Of a DNA stretch of 21,725 nt, positions 8,470 to 16,560 are shown one piece after another. Under the pieces are notes generated by a model. The model was not told where the DNA came from and ran no database searches. It saw only the letters and a list, made by a program, of their open reading frames with translations. The position numbers and the translations under genes were made by a program. The stretch spans positions 1 to 21,725 of the forward strand of contig DAIUKO010000093.1 of the NCBI GenBank assembly GCA_036848175.1, written 5' to 3'. Position 1 is the stretch's first letter. Each line of letters opens with the position of its first letter. The DNA is from QHWF01 sp036848175 (GTDB taxonomy: Bacteria > Acidobacteriota > Vicinamibacteria > Vicinamibacterales > CAVVIG01).

Positions 8470-8492
8470 CTGATCAGCAGCGATCTGATCAG
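8470..8492. promoter_or_regulatory. Two CTGATCAG palindromes, possible operator
   Basis: The perfect 8-bp palindrome CTGATCAG occurs at 8470-8477 and again at 8485-8492, 15 bases start to start. It lies about 80-100 bases upstream of the predicted transcription start of the S41 gene, a position that suits an activator site. No regulator gene is adjacent, so function is inferred only from the pattern. Confidence 0.35.
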
Positions 8493-8534
8493 TCGTCGCC
8501 GCCTGTAACGAATGCCGCGGTCGACGCATGTAGG

Positions 8535-8563
8535 TTGTGCAGGAGTCTGCGCTTCGGTATAAA
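8535..8563 (+). promoter_or_regulatory. Sigma-70-like promoter of the S41 protease gene
   Basis: TTGTGC at 8535-8540 and TATAAA at 8558-8563 are separated by exactly 17 bases. The -10 box matches five of six consensus positions and the -35 box three of six. The expected start of transcription, about 8570, falls on or just before the candidate start codons GTG 8570 and ATG 8576, which suggests a leaderless or nearly leaderless mRNA. Confidence 0.5.
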
Positions 8564-8575
8564 CGAACCGTGCTG

Positions 8576-9604
8576 ATGCGCAGAGAGACGTTGCGGGTCG
8601 TTCTGTTGTCGCTCTGCGCGTTCACGTGGAACGCTTGCGGCTCCAGCGGCTCGCCAACCGCACCGTCAGTCCCATCCGCCGACTTCGCCGCGCAGTTTGA
8701 CTCGTTGTGGAGCACGTTCGACCGGGAGTACTCCTACTTCGACCACAAGCAGATTGACTGGAACGCTCTCCGGACGACGTTTCGTCCCAGGGCGATCGCG
8801 GCGATCGATCAAACCCAGTTCATCGGTGTCATTCGAGAGATGCTCGGGCGCCTGCACGATCGACACGTGGTCCTGCGCGATCCGAGTGGCACGTCCATCG
8901 CTACCTACGATCCCCAGTCCTTCGTCAACTGGGACCGATCGGTGTGGCTGCAGTACATCGGCCGTGCGAGCTGGACGCAGGGACAGAGTGATTGGGGCTA
9001 CGGTGTGCTGGATGGCGTGCCGTACATCGCCATCGGCGGATGGAACACGACGAGCATTCGCGCCGCCGATTTCGACGCCGCCCTCGAGCGCTTTCGCAAC
9101 GCGCCGATGCTGATTCTGGATGTGCGGATGAACGGCGGCGGGAACGATTCGCCTGCGTTCGAGGTCGCCGGACGCTTCGCGCGAACGTCGGTCGTCACCG
9201 GTTACGTGAAATTCCGGAGCGGCCCGTCGCATGCCGACTTCGGACCGGTGATGCCGCGCGTCCTGAACCCTCGCGGCGCGTGGCAATACAGCGGTGCCGT
9301 GCTGCTGCTGATCGGCCGGGCCTGCGCCAGCAGCAACGAGAGTTTCATTGCCGCGATGCGGCAGCTGCCGAACGTGACGCTCGTCGGCGATCGAACCGCC
9401 GGCGCATCGGGAAATCCCGGCACGTTTCCCTTGGCGAACGGATGGTCGTACACCGTGTCCCGGTGGATCGAATACACCGCTGATAACCAGGTCATCGAGG
9501 ACGTTGGCATCTCGCCGCGCGTGTTCGTGGCGGCTGCGCCCGGTGATTTCATGCAGGGCCGCGATCCCGTACTCGATTGGGCGCTGAACGCTCGACCGGA
9601 CTAG
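8576..9604 (+). CDS. S41-family (C-terminal processing / tricorn-like) serine protease, probable lipoprotein
   Basis: From ATG 8576 the product is 342 residues. It has a hydrophobic start and an N-A-C-G-S-S-G-S-P-T-A-P segment typical of an exported lipoprotein with a flexible linker. Residues about 40-90 (FDSLWSTFDREYSYFDHKQIDWNAL in two parts) match the helical N-terminal part of tricorn/S41 proteins. L-I-L-D-V-R-M-N-G-G-G-N begins the catalytic core. LIGRACASSNESFIAA near residue 252 fits the S41 nucleophile motif (S-A-S-x-x-E), Ser252 being the likely nucleophile, and VGDRTAGASGNP follows as in the family. No PDZ domain is obvious. Role: probably a periplasmic or membrane-tethered protease acting on unknown substrates. 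In-frame GTG 8537 is upstream of the predicted -10 box and is disfavoured; GTG 8570 is an alternative start. Cotranscribed with the next gene. Confidence 0.8.
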   Translation: MRRETLRVVLLSLCAFTWNACGSSGSPTAPSVPSADFAAQFDSLWSTFDREYSYFDHKQIDWNALRTTFRPRAIAAIDQTQFIGVIREMLGRLHDRHVVLRDPSGTSIATYDPQSFVNWDRSVWLQYIGRASWTQGQSDWGYGVLDGVPYIAIGGWNTTSIRAADFDAALERFRNAPMLILDVRMNGGGNDSPAFEVAGRFARTSVVTGYVKFRSGPSHADFGPVMPRVLNPRGAWQYSGAVLLLIGRACASSNESFIAAMRQLPNVTLVGDRTAGASGNPGTFPLANGWSYTVSRWIEYTADNQVIEDVGISPRVFVAAAPGDFMQGRDPVLDWALNARPD

Positions 9605-9608
9605 GGTC

Positions 9609-11555
9609 GTGACGTCGAACGACCGTGGCCGGCGCTGGCAACACCGGTTGGCGTCCGCCGCTGATCTCGCGGGCGCCGTCCTGCTCGGCGTCGCGCTGCT
9701 CCTTCAGTACATAGGCCGTCTGCGATTTCAGATCGGTCCCGTCACGGTGAGCTCGAGATCCGGTGCGCGTGTCTTCGCGCTTGCGGTCGCGGTCTTGCTC
9801 GTCCGCCACGTCGTCATCCCGCGTCCGTCGATCGTCGATCGGATGGCATGGACGCTGAGCAGACTGCGAGAGCTGTCGGTCGGCGGCGGCAAGCTGGCCT
9901 ATCAGGCGTTGACTCGTCTCCGGCCGTCGCGGCTTCGACGAGGCGGCGCGTCATCGTTGACGCTCGATTGGCCGACGAAGCCGGAATGGCTCGGGGCGAC
10001 GCTCGCGATTGCCGTGGCGACCGCCGTGATCCTGCGCCAGCAGATCGTGGCCTTCACGAGCGTCCCCGATTTTGGCGATCCGTTGTTCTCGATGTGGAGA
10101 TTGAGCTGGATCGCGCACCAGGTGCCGCGCAGCCCCGGACATCTGTTCGATGCCAACATCTATTACCCGGCAGCGGGCACGTTCGCGTATTCGGACGCGA
10201 TGCTGGTGCCGGGCTTTCTCGCCGCGCCGGCGCTCTGGCTCGGCGCGCCGGTGCTGATCGTCTACACCACGCTGCTCCTCGCCGCGTTCGTGGCGGCCGG
10301 ACTCGCGATGTTCGTCCTCGCGCGAGCGATCACCGGGCACGCGGGCGCCGCCGTGATCGCGGCGCTCGTGTTCGCCTTCGACCCGTTTCGGATTTCACAC
10401 TACAGCCACCTCGAGCTCCAGTTCACGTGCTGGATGCCGCTGGCGCTGCTTGCGTTGTTCCGCACGCTGTCGAGCGCGCGCCCGCGCGACGGGGCCGCGA
10501 CCGGCATATTCGTGTCGCTCCAGGCCCTATCGTCGCTCTACTACGGCGCGTACCTGTCGGTGTCGCTGGCGGCGGTCGTCGCCGGTTGGATGTGGTCGAT
10601 GGGTTTGCCGACACGACGCGCGTGGCGCTCGCTGGCGCTCGGCGTGCTGATCGCAGGCGTGACCGCGGTCGCGATCACCATCCCGTACCGTGCCAATCGC
10701 TCGAAGGTGGGCGAACGGAGCGAGGACGAGATCCGTGCCTACAGCGCAACTTATCGACACTATCTGACGTCGAGCCGCCGCAGTGTGGCGTATGGCTCGG
10801 CGCTCTACGAACGGCAGGACGACGAGCTCGAGCTCTTCCCTGGAACGGTGCCGCTCGTCCTCGGCGCGGCGGCGTTCGTCCCGCCCGTTGGACCGTTCGT
10901 GGTGCCAACCGCATTGGGATTGGTGACGAGCGTCGAGGCGTCGTTCGGACTACATGGGACGCTCTACACGTGGCTCTACGAGCTCCCGCCCTTTCGCGCG
11001 TTTCGAGTCGCGGCTCGATTCCGCGCGGTGGCGGGTTTGTACCTGGCGCTGCTCGCGGGCATCGGCGTCGCGCGCCTCGTGCGGGCGATGGGATGGGTCT
11101 GGATGCAACGCGTGACGATCGCGGCCGTTGCAAGCGCGGTGCTCGTCGATGTGCGGCCATCACTCGAGCTCCGACCGCTGTGGACGCACGCGCCCGACAT
11201 CTATGCGAGCGTGCCCGATCGCGCGGTCGTTGCCGACCTGCCGATGTACGGCAACGGCGACCCGGTATACGTCTACCTCTCGACCTTTCACTGGCATCCC
11301 CTCGTCAACGGCGCGAGCGGTTTCGAGCCTGTGTGGTACACGCCTCTCGTCGCGATCAGCCGGGAATTCCCCGCCGACGAGACGCTCGACGCCTTCACCA
11401 GACTCGGGACGAACTACTTCGTGCTCCACGAAGCCTTTTATCGAAACGCCTTTCCGCGAGTGGCGGCCGCCGCCGACGCTCACCCGCGGCTTCAGTTCGT
11501 CGCGACATCGACCTGGGAGGAAGGGGAATGCCGTCTGTACCGATTGGTCAGGTGA
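9609..11555 (+). CDS. Polytopic membrane protein of GT-C glycosyltransferase type
   Basis: GTG 9609 lies 4 bases after the protease stop, with only a weak ribosome site. The 648-residue protein has about ten or more hydrophobic segments. D-F-G-D-P-L-F-S-M-W-R-L in the loop after an early membrane segment fits the acidic motif of GT-C transferases that use polyprenyl-linked sugars. FDPFRISHYSHLELQF and P-P-F-R-A-F-R-V-A-A-R-F-R recur in large bacterial membrane proteins of this class. The last 100 residues (GDPVYVYLSTFHWHPLVNG...) form a soluble tail, probably periplasmic. Family-level function is inferred; donor and acceptor are unknown. It could instead be a YfhO-like protein. Convergent with the DUF2252 gene, leaving 19 bases between the stops. 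Confidence 0.65.
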   Translation: MTSNDRGRRWQHRLASAADLAGAVLLGVALLLQYIGRLRFQIGPVTVSSRSGARVFALAVAVLLVRHVVIPRPSIVDRMAWTLSRLRELSVGGGKLAYQALTRLRPSRLRRGGASSLTLDWPTKPEWLGATLAIAVATAVILRQQIVAFTSVPDFGDPLFSMWRLSWIAHQVPRSPGHLFDANIYYPAAGTFAYSDAMLVPGFLAAPALWLGAPVLIVYTTLLLAAFVAAGLAMFVLARAITGHAGAAVIAALVFAFDPFRISHYSHLELQFTCWMPLALLALFRTLSSARPRDGAATGIFVSLQALSSLYYGAYLSVSLAAVVAGWMWSMGLPTRRAWRSLALGVLIAGVTAVAITIPYRANRSKVGERSEDEIRAYSATYRHYLTSSRRSVAYGSALYERQDDELELFPGTVPLVLGAAAFVPPVGPFVVPTALGLVTSVEASFGLHGTLYTWLYELPPFRAFRVAARFRAVAGLYLALLAGIGVARLVRAMGWVWMQRVTIAAVASAVLVDVRPSLELRPLWTHAPDIYASVPDRAVVADLPMYGNGDPVYVYLSTFHWHPLVNGASGFEPVWYTPLVAISREFPADETLDAFTRLGTNYFVLHEAFYRNAFPRVAAAADAHPRLQFVATSTWEEGECRLYRLVR

Positions 11556-11574
11556 AAGTCGAAGCAAGTGCGAC

Positions 11575-12777
11575 TCATCTGCCTTGCAGCTCCCGCCATC
11601 CCGCGAGCAGTTCATCGACAATGGTGGAGGTCTCCTTACGGAGCCGACTCTCGAGTCTGACGACCGACGACAGCATCTGTTTTCGGACGGACATGTCCTG
11701 CGATTCGCCCGCAGCCAGCTGCACACCGGCATCGTAGGCGATGGCAGCCAGATCCTTGACGGACCGGAGATCGCTGAGGCGAACCTCACGGTAGGATGGC
11801 TCCCAGCTGGAGACCCACCAGTCCAGCCAGTGCTCCCCGCGGTCGGCGACCGCGGGGATCAGGAGTGTGGGTCCGACCGCCAGGATGTCGTGCTTCAAGC
11901 GACTGAGTTGGCGGGCCGCGTCGATGATGCGAAGCGCCGGTGGGGTCGTCGTACCGTCGAGGCACGGGAGACCGTCGAGATTGGCGACCTCTTTTACCTC
12001 GAGGAGCTGATCATCTTCCGGATCGATGGTGGCGCCTTGCACGCGGATCAGCACCTTCCTGGTCGCGGCGCTGCCGACGCCGAGGTGCAGCCATCCGGCG
12101 CGGATCACGGCGAAGTACCCTGGCGCGAGCCCTGGACGCTCGCGGCGCACGAGACGGTCAAAGACCTCCATGCCTGCGACGACGGCTTTCGACAACGTCT
12201 CCTCCATCGGTTGCATCTGACTCTCACCCCACGCGAGATAGGCCGCACGCGTGGTGGGCGCCCGCTTGCGCAGCTGGCGGACGATGTCGGGCTCGGGAGG
12301 CCGATACGTCGGCTCGGTCACGCCCCGACGGTATCCTTCGAAGAAGCGGTCCCAAAGTGCGTCACGATCGCGCGCCCAGCCGCGCTGACGGGTTGCGAGG
12401 TCGATCGAGCCCAGGAACCGAATGATGTCGACGAACTCGGGGCCGCGACTGGAATCATCGAAGTCGTCGAGCCCCCACGCGTCCTTTGTCAGCGCGAATT
12501 GCTCGACGTGCGCGTCGCCGTGGAGGCGCACGACAGGCAGGTCCCGCACGTCGGCGAACGCCTCGCAGACGCGGGCGGTCCAGGCACGATTGACGAATCG
12601 GAAATAGGTGAAAGGGTCAGCTCGCAGGCGATCGAGCAGTTCGACAGACGCGCCAGCAAGGGCGGTCGGGGAGGGTCGAAGCTGCCCTTCGGTAGACGGC
12701 CGCGCCACCAGAACGGTGCAAGCGACCGCGAGCGCGAGTCGGCATCTGAACCGACAGCCCGGTCGAGCGCGACGCAT
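11575..12777 (-). CDS. DUF2252 (kinase-like) family protein with apparent signal peptide
   Basis: The 400-residue product starts at ATG 12777 behind a good GAGGAG site. Family signatures: A-D-P-F-T-Y-F-R-F at 53-61; HGDAHVEQF at 86-94; LDDFDDSSRGP at 103-113; LLEVKE at 258-263. The HGDxHxE(Q/N) and DDFDD motifs and the lysine in xxVKE resemble the catalytic, metal and nucleotide sites of aminoglycoside-phosphotransferase-like kinases, to which DUF2252 is distantly related. Its reaction is not established. Residues 1-32 have several arginines followed by LALAVACTVLVA, which looks like a Sec signal peptide and is odd for an ATP-using fold. The protein is slightly shorter than typical DUF2252 members. 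It is divergent from a barrel gene (233 bases between starts). Confidence 0.82.
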   Translation of the reverse strand: MRRARPGCRFRCRLALAVACTVLVARPSTEGQLRPSPTALAGASVELLDRLRADPFTYFRFVNRAWTARVCEAFADVRDLPVVRLHGDAHVEQFALTKDAWGLDDFDDSSRGPEFVDIIRFLGSIDLATRQRGWARDRDALWDRFFEGYRRGVTEPTYRPPEPDIVRQLRKRAPTTRAAYLAWGESQMQPMEETLSKAVVAGMEVFDRLVRRERPGLAPGYFAVIRAGWLHLGVGSAATRKVLIRVQGATIDPEDDQLLEVKEVANLDGLPCLDGTTTPPALRIIDAARQLSRLKHDILAVGPTLLIPAVADRGEHWLDWWVSSWEPSYREVRLSDLRSVKDLAAIAYDAGVQLAAGESQDMSVRKQMLSSVVRLESRLRKETSTIVDELLAGWRELQGR

Positions 12778-12820
12778 GCTGCAGCTCCTCTTCTCTTAAT
12801 CCTTCCTCAATTCGGTCGAT

Positions 12821-12826
12821 TGTCAA
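12821..12826 (-). promoter_or_regulatory. Candidate -35 box for the DUF2252 gene
   Basis: Reading the minus strand, a perfect TTGACA lies 43 bases upstream of ATG 12777. The best -10 candidate, GGATTA/GATTAA at about 12797-12802, is a poor match at 18-19 bases spacing, so only the -35 box is convincing. The rest of the 12778-13010 intergenic region holds a purine-rich tract at 12832-12857 and no gene. Confidence 0.3.
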
Positions 12827-13010
12827 CACGGCGAAGAGAAGGAAAGAGAAAGTTACAGCAGCGTTGCGTTGACTCGTTTATGGTGTGACGATTGGCCTCC
12901 TGAGTCCGCCGTGGCAGTTGACGGAAAGGAACTCGAGATCGTGGCTGGCGCCATGAGCTCGCTGTCCGTCTGATCCTGCCGACGGGTTGTCCCGATCCTG
13001 GTTCGCGACG

Positions 13011-14231
13011 ATGCGGCTTATCACACTCGTCGGTGCGTTGCTCCTGTGTCCGGCCGTCGCGTGGTCGGCTCAGCAAACCGAGTCGGCACGGTCGCCCGAA
13101 CAGGAAACGGACCTGCCTGACGTCATCCGCGCATGGCGGCATAAGGAGCCACCGCCAGAGAAGCAGCCCGGAGAGAGGTCGATCATCGTTGCGCCAGTGA
13201 TTGGGTCGAATCCGTCGGCCGGATTCTTCATCGGCGCGGCAGGGCAAATGACGATGTTCCGAGGCGATCCGTCGACGACCCGCATCACCTCCGGCATCGC
13301 GAGTCTGACCATCTCGAGCCAGAAACAGGTGGTGTTCAACGTGCGGTTCGATAGCTTCAGCGACGGGAACCGGTGGCTCATCGAAGGCGACAACCGGTTT
13401 CAAAGCACGTCGCAGAACATCTACGGTTTCGGCAGCGACACGCCCGCGTCGGCGGCACTGAGCACGGACTACGGATTCGTTCGAGTCTACGAGACCATCT
13501 CGCGCAGAGTCGCCAACGACATCTACCTCGGCGGCGGACTTCTCTTCGACTCGCACACTGACGTCCAACCGGCTGACCCCTCCGATCCGAACTGGTCGAC
13601 GTCGCCGTACATCACCTACAGCGAGCAGAACGGGCTGCCGACGAGCGGGCAACAGTCCGCGGGGTTCAGCGTCAACGCCCTGCTCAACCATCGAGACAGC
13701 GACATCAGCGCGCGCCGCGGCTGGATCGTCAGCGGGCAGTACCGGTGGTCGTTCGATGGCTGGCTGGGTGGCGACTCCTCGTGGCAGCAGCTTGTCGCCG
13801 ATGCGCGCGCATATATTCCATTCGACTCGCTCGGACGACATCGGATCGCGGTCTGGAGCTACACCGGTCTCGTGACGAAAGGTGTCGCGCCCTACTTCGA
13901 CGTCCCCGCGACCGTCATGGACACATACGGCCGATCCGCTCGCGGGTATCAGGATGGACGATATCGCGGCGAGCGGCTCGTTTATGGTGAAGCCGAATAC
14001 CGCGGGCCACTCATGAGCAATGGGCTCCTCGGGGTGGTAGGTTTTGCGACGATGACGACGGTATCGAACAAGCAGACCGGAGAAACGCTCTTTGACTCGG
14101 TTGCGCCATCCGTCGGTGGGGGACTACGACTCCTCCTCAATAAACGGTCGAGAACCAACCTCTGTCTCGACTTCGCGTGGGGAAAAGACAGCGCCAAAGG
14201 CGTGTATCTGGCGATTCAGGATGCATTTTGA
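13011..14231 (+). CDS. BamA/TamA-like outer-membrane beta-barrel protein (no POTRA domains)
   Basis: ATG 13011 starts a 406-residue protein with a clean signal peptide (MRLITLVGALLLCPAVAWSA). A TTG start at 12987 would only add eight residues; neither has a strong ribosome site. After a charged, Pro-rich linker (about 25-55), residue 56 to the end alternates polar and hydrophobic residues like barrel strands. R-G-Y-Q-D-G-R-Y-R-G at 311-320, followed by LVYGEAEYRGPL, matches the conserved loop and strand of the bacterial surface antigen (D15/Omp85) barrel family. The final residue is Phe, the classical outer-membrane barrel end signal. No POTRA repeats precede the barrel, so it is unlikely to be the essential BamA; it may insert or pass a particular cargo. 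It is divergent from the exported DUF2252 gene. Confidence 0.8.
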   Translation: MRLITLVGALLLCPAVAWSAQQTESARSPEQETDLPDVIRAWRHKEPPPEKQPGERSIIVAPVIGSNPSAGFFIGAAGQMTMFRGDPSTTRITSGIASLTISSQKQVVFNVRFDSFSDGNRWLIEGDNRFQSTSQNIYGFGSDTPASAALSTDYGFVRVYETISRRVANDIYLGGGLLFDSHTDVQPADPSDPNWSTSPYITYSEQNGLPTSGQQSAGFSVNALLNHRDSDISARRGWIVSGQYRWSFDGWLGGDSSWQQLVADARAYIPFDSLGRHRIAVWSYTGLVTKGVAPYFDVPATVMDTYGRSARGYQDGRYRGERLVYGEAEYRGPLMSNGLLGVVGFATMTTVSNKQTGETLFDSVAPSVGGGLRLLLNKRSRTNLCLDFAWGKDSAKGVYLAIQDAF

Positions 14232-14246
14232 TGTCGATGTTGCTTG

Positions 14247-15029
14247 TTACTGGGTCGCGGTGATGCCGCCGTCGAGATACAGCGTCTGGCCGGTGATGAA
14301 GTTCGACGCCGGCGAGGCGAAGAACAACACCGCGTGGCACACGTCCTCCGGCTCGGCGATCCGTCCGAGCGGAATCCGCGCGACGAGCGTGCTGTAGAAC
14401 TGCGCGTCCGACAGCATCTGCGCGACCTGCTGGGTGCGCACGAAGGTGGGCGCCACCACGTTGACGTTGATCTGGTGCGGCGCCCATTCGGCCGCGAGTT
14501 GCTTGCACAAGATCGCGAGCGCGCCTTTACTGGCGCAGTACGCCGCGTAGCCGCGGCCGCGCAGCGCGAGCAGCGTGCGCACCGACCCGATGTGCACCTG
14601 CTTGCCGCCGCTGCCCTGCCGAATCATATGACGCGCCGCCGCCTGCGCCTGGAACATCGCGCTCTTCAGGTTGACCTCCACGACGTGATCGAACATCTCC
14701 TCGGTGACCTCGTCGGCCTTCTCCTCGCGGTTGAGGCCGACGCAGTTGACGAGAATGTCGAGCCGTCCGAAGTGCGCGGCGACGTCATCGATCATCCGCC
14801 GCGTCGCGTCGACCGACCGTGAATCGAACACCGCGCTGAACGCGTCGTGCCCGGCGCGGCGCAGCGCATCGGCGCACGCGGCTGCCTTGTCCGGGTTGTG
14901 TCCGCTGATGGCGATCTTCGCGCCCGCCTCAGCGAGTCGGCGGCTCACCGACGCGCCGATGCCGCCATATCCGCCGGTCACGAGCGCGATCTTGCCGTCG
15001 AGCCGAAAGACGTCTTCAGGAAACGACAT
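14247..15029 (-). CDS. SDR-family oxidoreductase (last gene of the five-gene operon)
   Basis: The 260-residue protein has a classical short-chain dehydrogenase layout. TGGYGGIG at 18-25 is the nucleotide-binding motif and N-C-V-G at 95-98 stands for the usual NNAG. Ser149 with Tyr164 and Lys168 (Y-C-A-S-K) forms the catalytic triad, and LYLDGG is near the end. The spacing from Ser to Tyr is slightly longer than usual. Cytosolic NAD(P)-dependent oxidation or reduction of a hydroxyl or keto group on an unknown substrate, probably a sugar acid or related polyol. It starts 25 bases after the cyclase-family gene, with no good ribosome site, so it may depend on coupling. Its stop is 15 bases from the stop of the convergent barrel gene. 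Confidence 0.9.
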   Translation of the reverse strand: MSFPEDVFRLDGKIALVTGGYGGIGASVSRRLAEAGAKIAISGHNPDKAAACADALRRAGHDAFSAVFDSRSVDATRRMIDDVAAHFGRLDILVNCVGLNREEKADEVTEEMFDHVVEVNLKSAMFQAQAAARHMIRQGSGGKQVHIGSVRTLLALRGRGYAAYCASKGALAILCKQLAAEWAPHQINVNVVAPTFVRTQQVAQMLSDAQFYSTLVARIPLGRIAEPEDVCHAVLFFASPASNFITGQTLYLDGGITATQ

Positions 15030-15054
15030 CGATCACATCGTCAACCAACCACGG

Positions 15055-15783
15055 TTACGACTCGATGATCGCCACGGCGCGCACCGGCGCCGCCGACGCG
15101 CCGCGCCATTTGACCGGGAGGACGCTGACGGTGAACGAGTGGTACGGCGGCGGGATCTCGTGCAGGTTGCACATGTTCTCGAGGTGGTAGTACTCGCGCT
15201 CGCGCATGACGCGGTGCGCCTCCCAGAATTTCCGCCGCTCGAACATCTTCGCCACCGGCGGATCGAAGCCGATGGCGTCGATGCCCATCACCTTCACGCC
15301 GCGATCGAGGATGAGGTGCACCGCCTCCTTCGTCATTCCGGGATGATCGGTGAGGTACGCCTTCTCCGTGCGCCGCTGTGCGGCGTCGGTGCGCAGCAGC
15401 ACGATGTCGCGCGCCTTGATGCGATAGCCGCCGAGCCGCGCCTCGGCCGCTTCGATGTCGGCCGGCGTGATCTCGTCGCCCGGCGCCTTGTGCGTCAGGT
15501 CGAGGACGACGCCGTCGCCGTAGCAGTACTCGATCGGAATCCCTTCGGCGCGCGGCGCATCGGGTTTGACATGGCCCCATGAATCGATGTGCGTGCCGAT
15601 GTGATCGCCGGTGACGATCATGCAGTGGTTCGTGATCTCGTGAACGCCGTACTGATCCGTCCCCACGCTCTTCGCCATCTGGCTGTAGGTTTCCATCTCG
15701 ACGATGACGGGCTTCGCCACATTGGGATACGTCATCATCCCCTGATACACGTCCATGCTGAGGTCAATCAGTCTGCGCGGCAC
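15055..15783 (-). CDS. Cyclase-family (kynurenine formamidase-like) metal hydrolase
   Basis: GTG 15783 is chosen: it shares its first G with the TAG of the preceding SDR gene and has AGGGGA just upstream. This gives 242 residues, the normal family size, while a longer frame to 16221 would overlap the SDR throughout. The family metal site H-I-G-T-H-I-D-S-W-G-H is at 61-71, and V-M-G-I-D-A-I-G-F-D at 165-174 and L-E-N-M-C-N-L at 201-207 are also typical. Members hydrolyse amide or lactone-like bonds using zinc or manganese. Here it probably opens or cleaves an intermediate made by the neighbouring oxidoreductases; a lactone would fit but is not shown. Cytoplasmic; translationally coupled to the upstream SDR. 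Confidence 0.9.
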   Translation of the reverse strand: MPRRLIDLSMDVYQGMMTYPNVAKPVIVEMETYSQMAKSVGTDQYGVHEITNHCMIVTGDHIGTHIDSWGHVKPDAPRAEGIPIEYCYGDGVVLDLTHKAPGDEITPADIEAAEARLGGYRIKARDIVLLRTDAAQRRTEKAYLTDHPGMTKEAVHLILDRGVKVMGIDAIGFDPPVAKMFERRKFWEAHRVMREREYYHLENMCNLHEIPPPYHSFTVSVLPVKWRGASAAPVRAVAIIES

Positions 15784-16538
15784 TACTTCCCCTGCCACCC
15801 GCCGTCGACGAAGATCGACTGGCCGGTGAGATAGCTCGCTTCGTCGGAGGCGAGGAACGCGGCGACCTTGCCGATCTCGCGCGGCTCGCCCGCCCGGCCG
15901 AGCGAAATCTGCGCGAGGATCAGCGGCAGGATGTTCGCGTCCTTCATCACCCATTCGGTCATCGGCGTGTCGATGAGGCCGGGATGGATGCAGTTGACGC
16001 GGATGCCGCTCGGCGTCACTTCCGCCGACATGTTGCGGGTCAGCGCTTCGAGCGCCAGCTTGGCGGGCGCGTAGTGCGTCCGTCCGGGCAGGACCTTGGC
16101 CGCCTGAATCGACCCGATGTTGACGATGCTGCCGGCGCGGCCTTCGGTGAGGGCGCGGCGGCAAAACACCTGTGAGCAGAGCCATGCGCCGCGCAGATTC
16201 GTGTCGACCAGCCGCGTCCACTGCTCGTCGGTCAGCTCGAGGAAGGAGACGATCGTCTCGATCCCCGCGTTGTTCACCAGGATGTCGATCGGTCCGAGCT
16301 CCTTCCAGACCTTGTCGATCATCGGCTCGACCTCGCTCCGCTTCGCGACGTCGGCCTGAACGGTCATCGCGCGCACGCCTTTCGATCGGATCGACCGCGC
16401 AACATCTTCCGCGAGTGGCATGTTCGAGACGTCGTTGATGGCGACGTCGGCGCCTTCTTCGGCGAAGACTTCGGCGATGCCGCGGCCGATGCCGCGCGCG
16501 GCCCCCGTCACGAGTGCACGTTTCCCCTTCAGCTTCAC
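15783..16538 (-). CDS. SDR-family oxidoreductase
   Basis: GTG 16538 gives 251 residues, the usual SDR size, and lies 22 bases after the stop of the PQQ dehydrogenase gene. A longer frame to 16667 would add a 43-residue Arg-rich stretch overlapping that gene and is rejected. TGAARGIG at 11-18, N-N-A-G at 89-92, Ser143, Tyr156 and Lys160 (Y-A-P-A-K) form the classical SDR set. Asp36 at the end of strand two suggests NAD rather than NADP preference. Similar proteins are annotated as glucose or 3-oxoacyl dehydrogenases, but the substrate cannot be assigned. It is coupled to the cyclase-family gene through a TAGTG overlap. Confidence 0.92.
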   Translation of the reverse strand: MKLKGKRALVTGAARGIGRGIAEVFAEEGADVAINDVSNMPLAEDVARSIRSKGVRAMTVQADVAKRSEVEPMIDKVWKELGPIDILVNNAGIETIVSFLELTDEQWTRLVDTNLRGAWLCSQVFCRRALTEGRAGSIVNIGSIQAAKVLPGRTHYAPAKLALEALTRNMSAEVTPSGIRVNCIHPGLIDTPMTEWVMKDANILPLILAQISLGRAGEPREIGKVAAFLASDEASYLTGQSIFVDGGWQGK

Positions 16539-16560
16539 GGTTCTGTCTCGGCGAAGACGT

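Larger units (their letters stand above)
8156..8575. other. Divergent intergenic region of about 420 bases
   Basis: This stretch separates the large minus-strand gene (start 8155) from the S41 protease gene (start 8576). I see no convincing gene in it. Next to the ribosome site of the minus gene is a short perfect inverted repeat GTCGA-TAAG-TCGAC at 8166-8179. From about 8360 to 8570 the base composition is clearly less GC-rich than the genes, as expected of a regulatory region, and it holds paired CTGATCAG palindromes and a promoter, listed separately. Confidence 0.6.

Noticed and set aside
9848..11737. 629-residue plus-strand open frame overlapping the GT-C membrane protein
   Set aside because: It is an Arg-rich shadow; the overlapping frame has membrane segments and family motifs.
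12871..12900. Promoter for the outer-membrane barrel gene at the TTGACT motif
   Set aside because: No acceptable -10 box lies at 16-18 bases, so the motif alone does not support a call.
15784..16221. N-terminal extension of the cyclase-family gene
   Set aside because: It would overlap the SDR gene in another frame and is Arg/His-rich without domain sequence; GTG 15783 with AGGGGA gives the normal family length.
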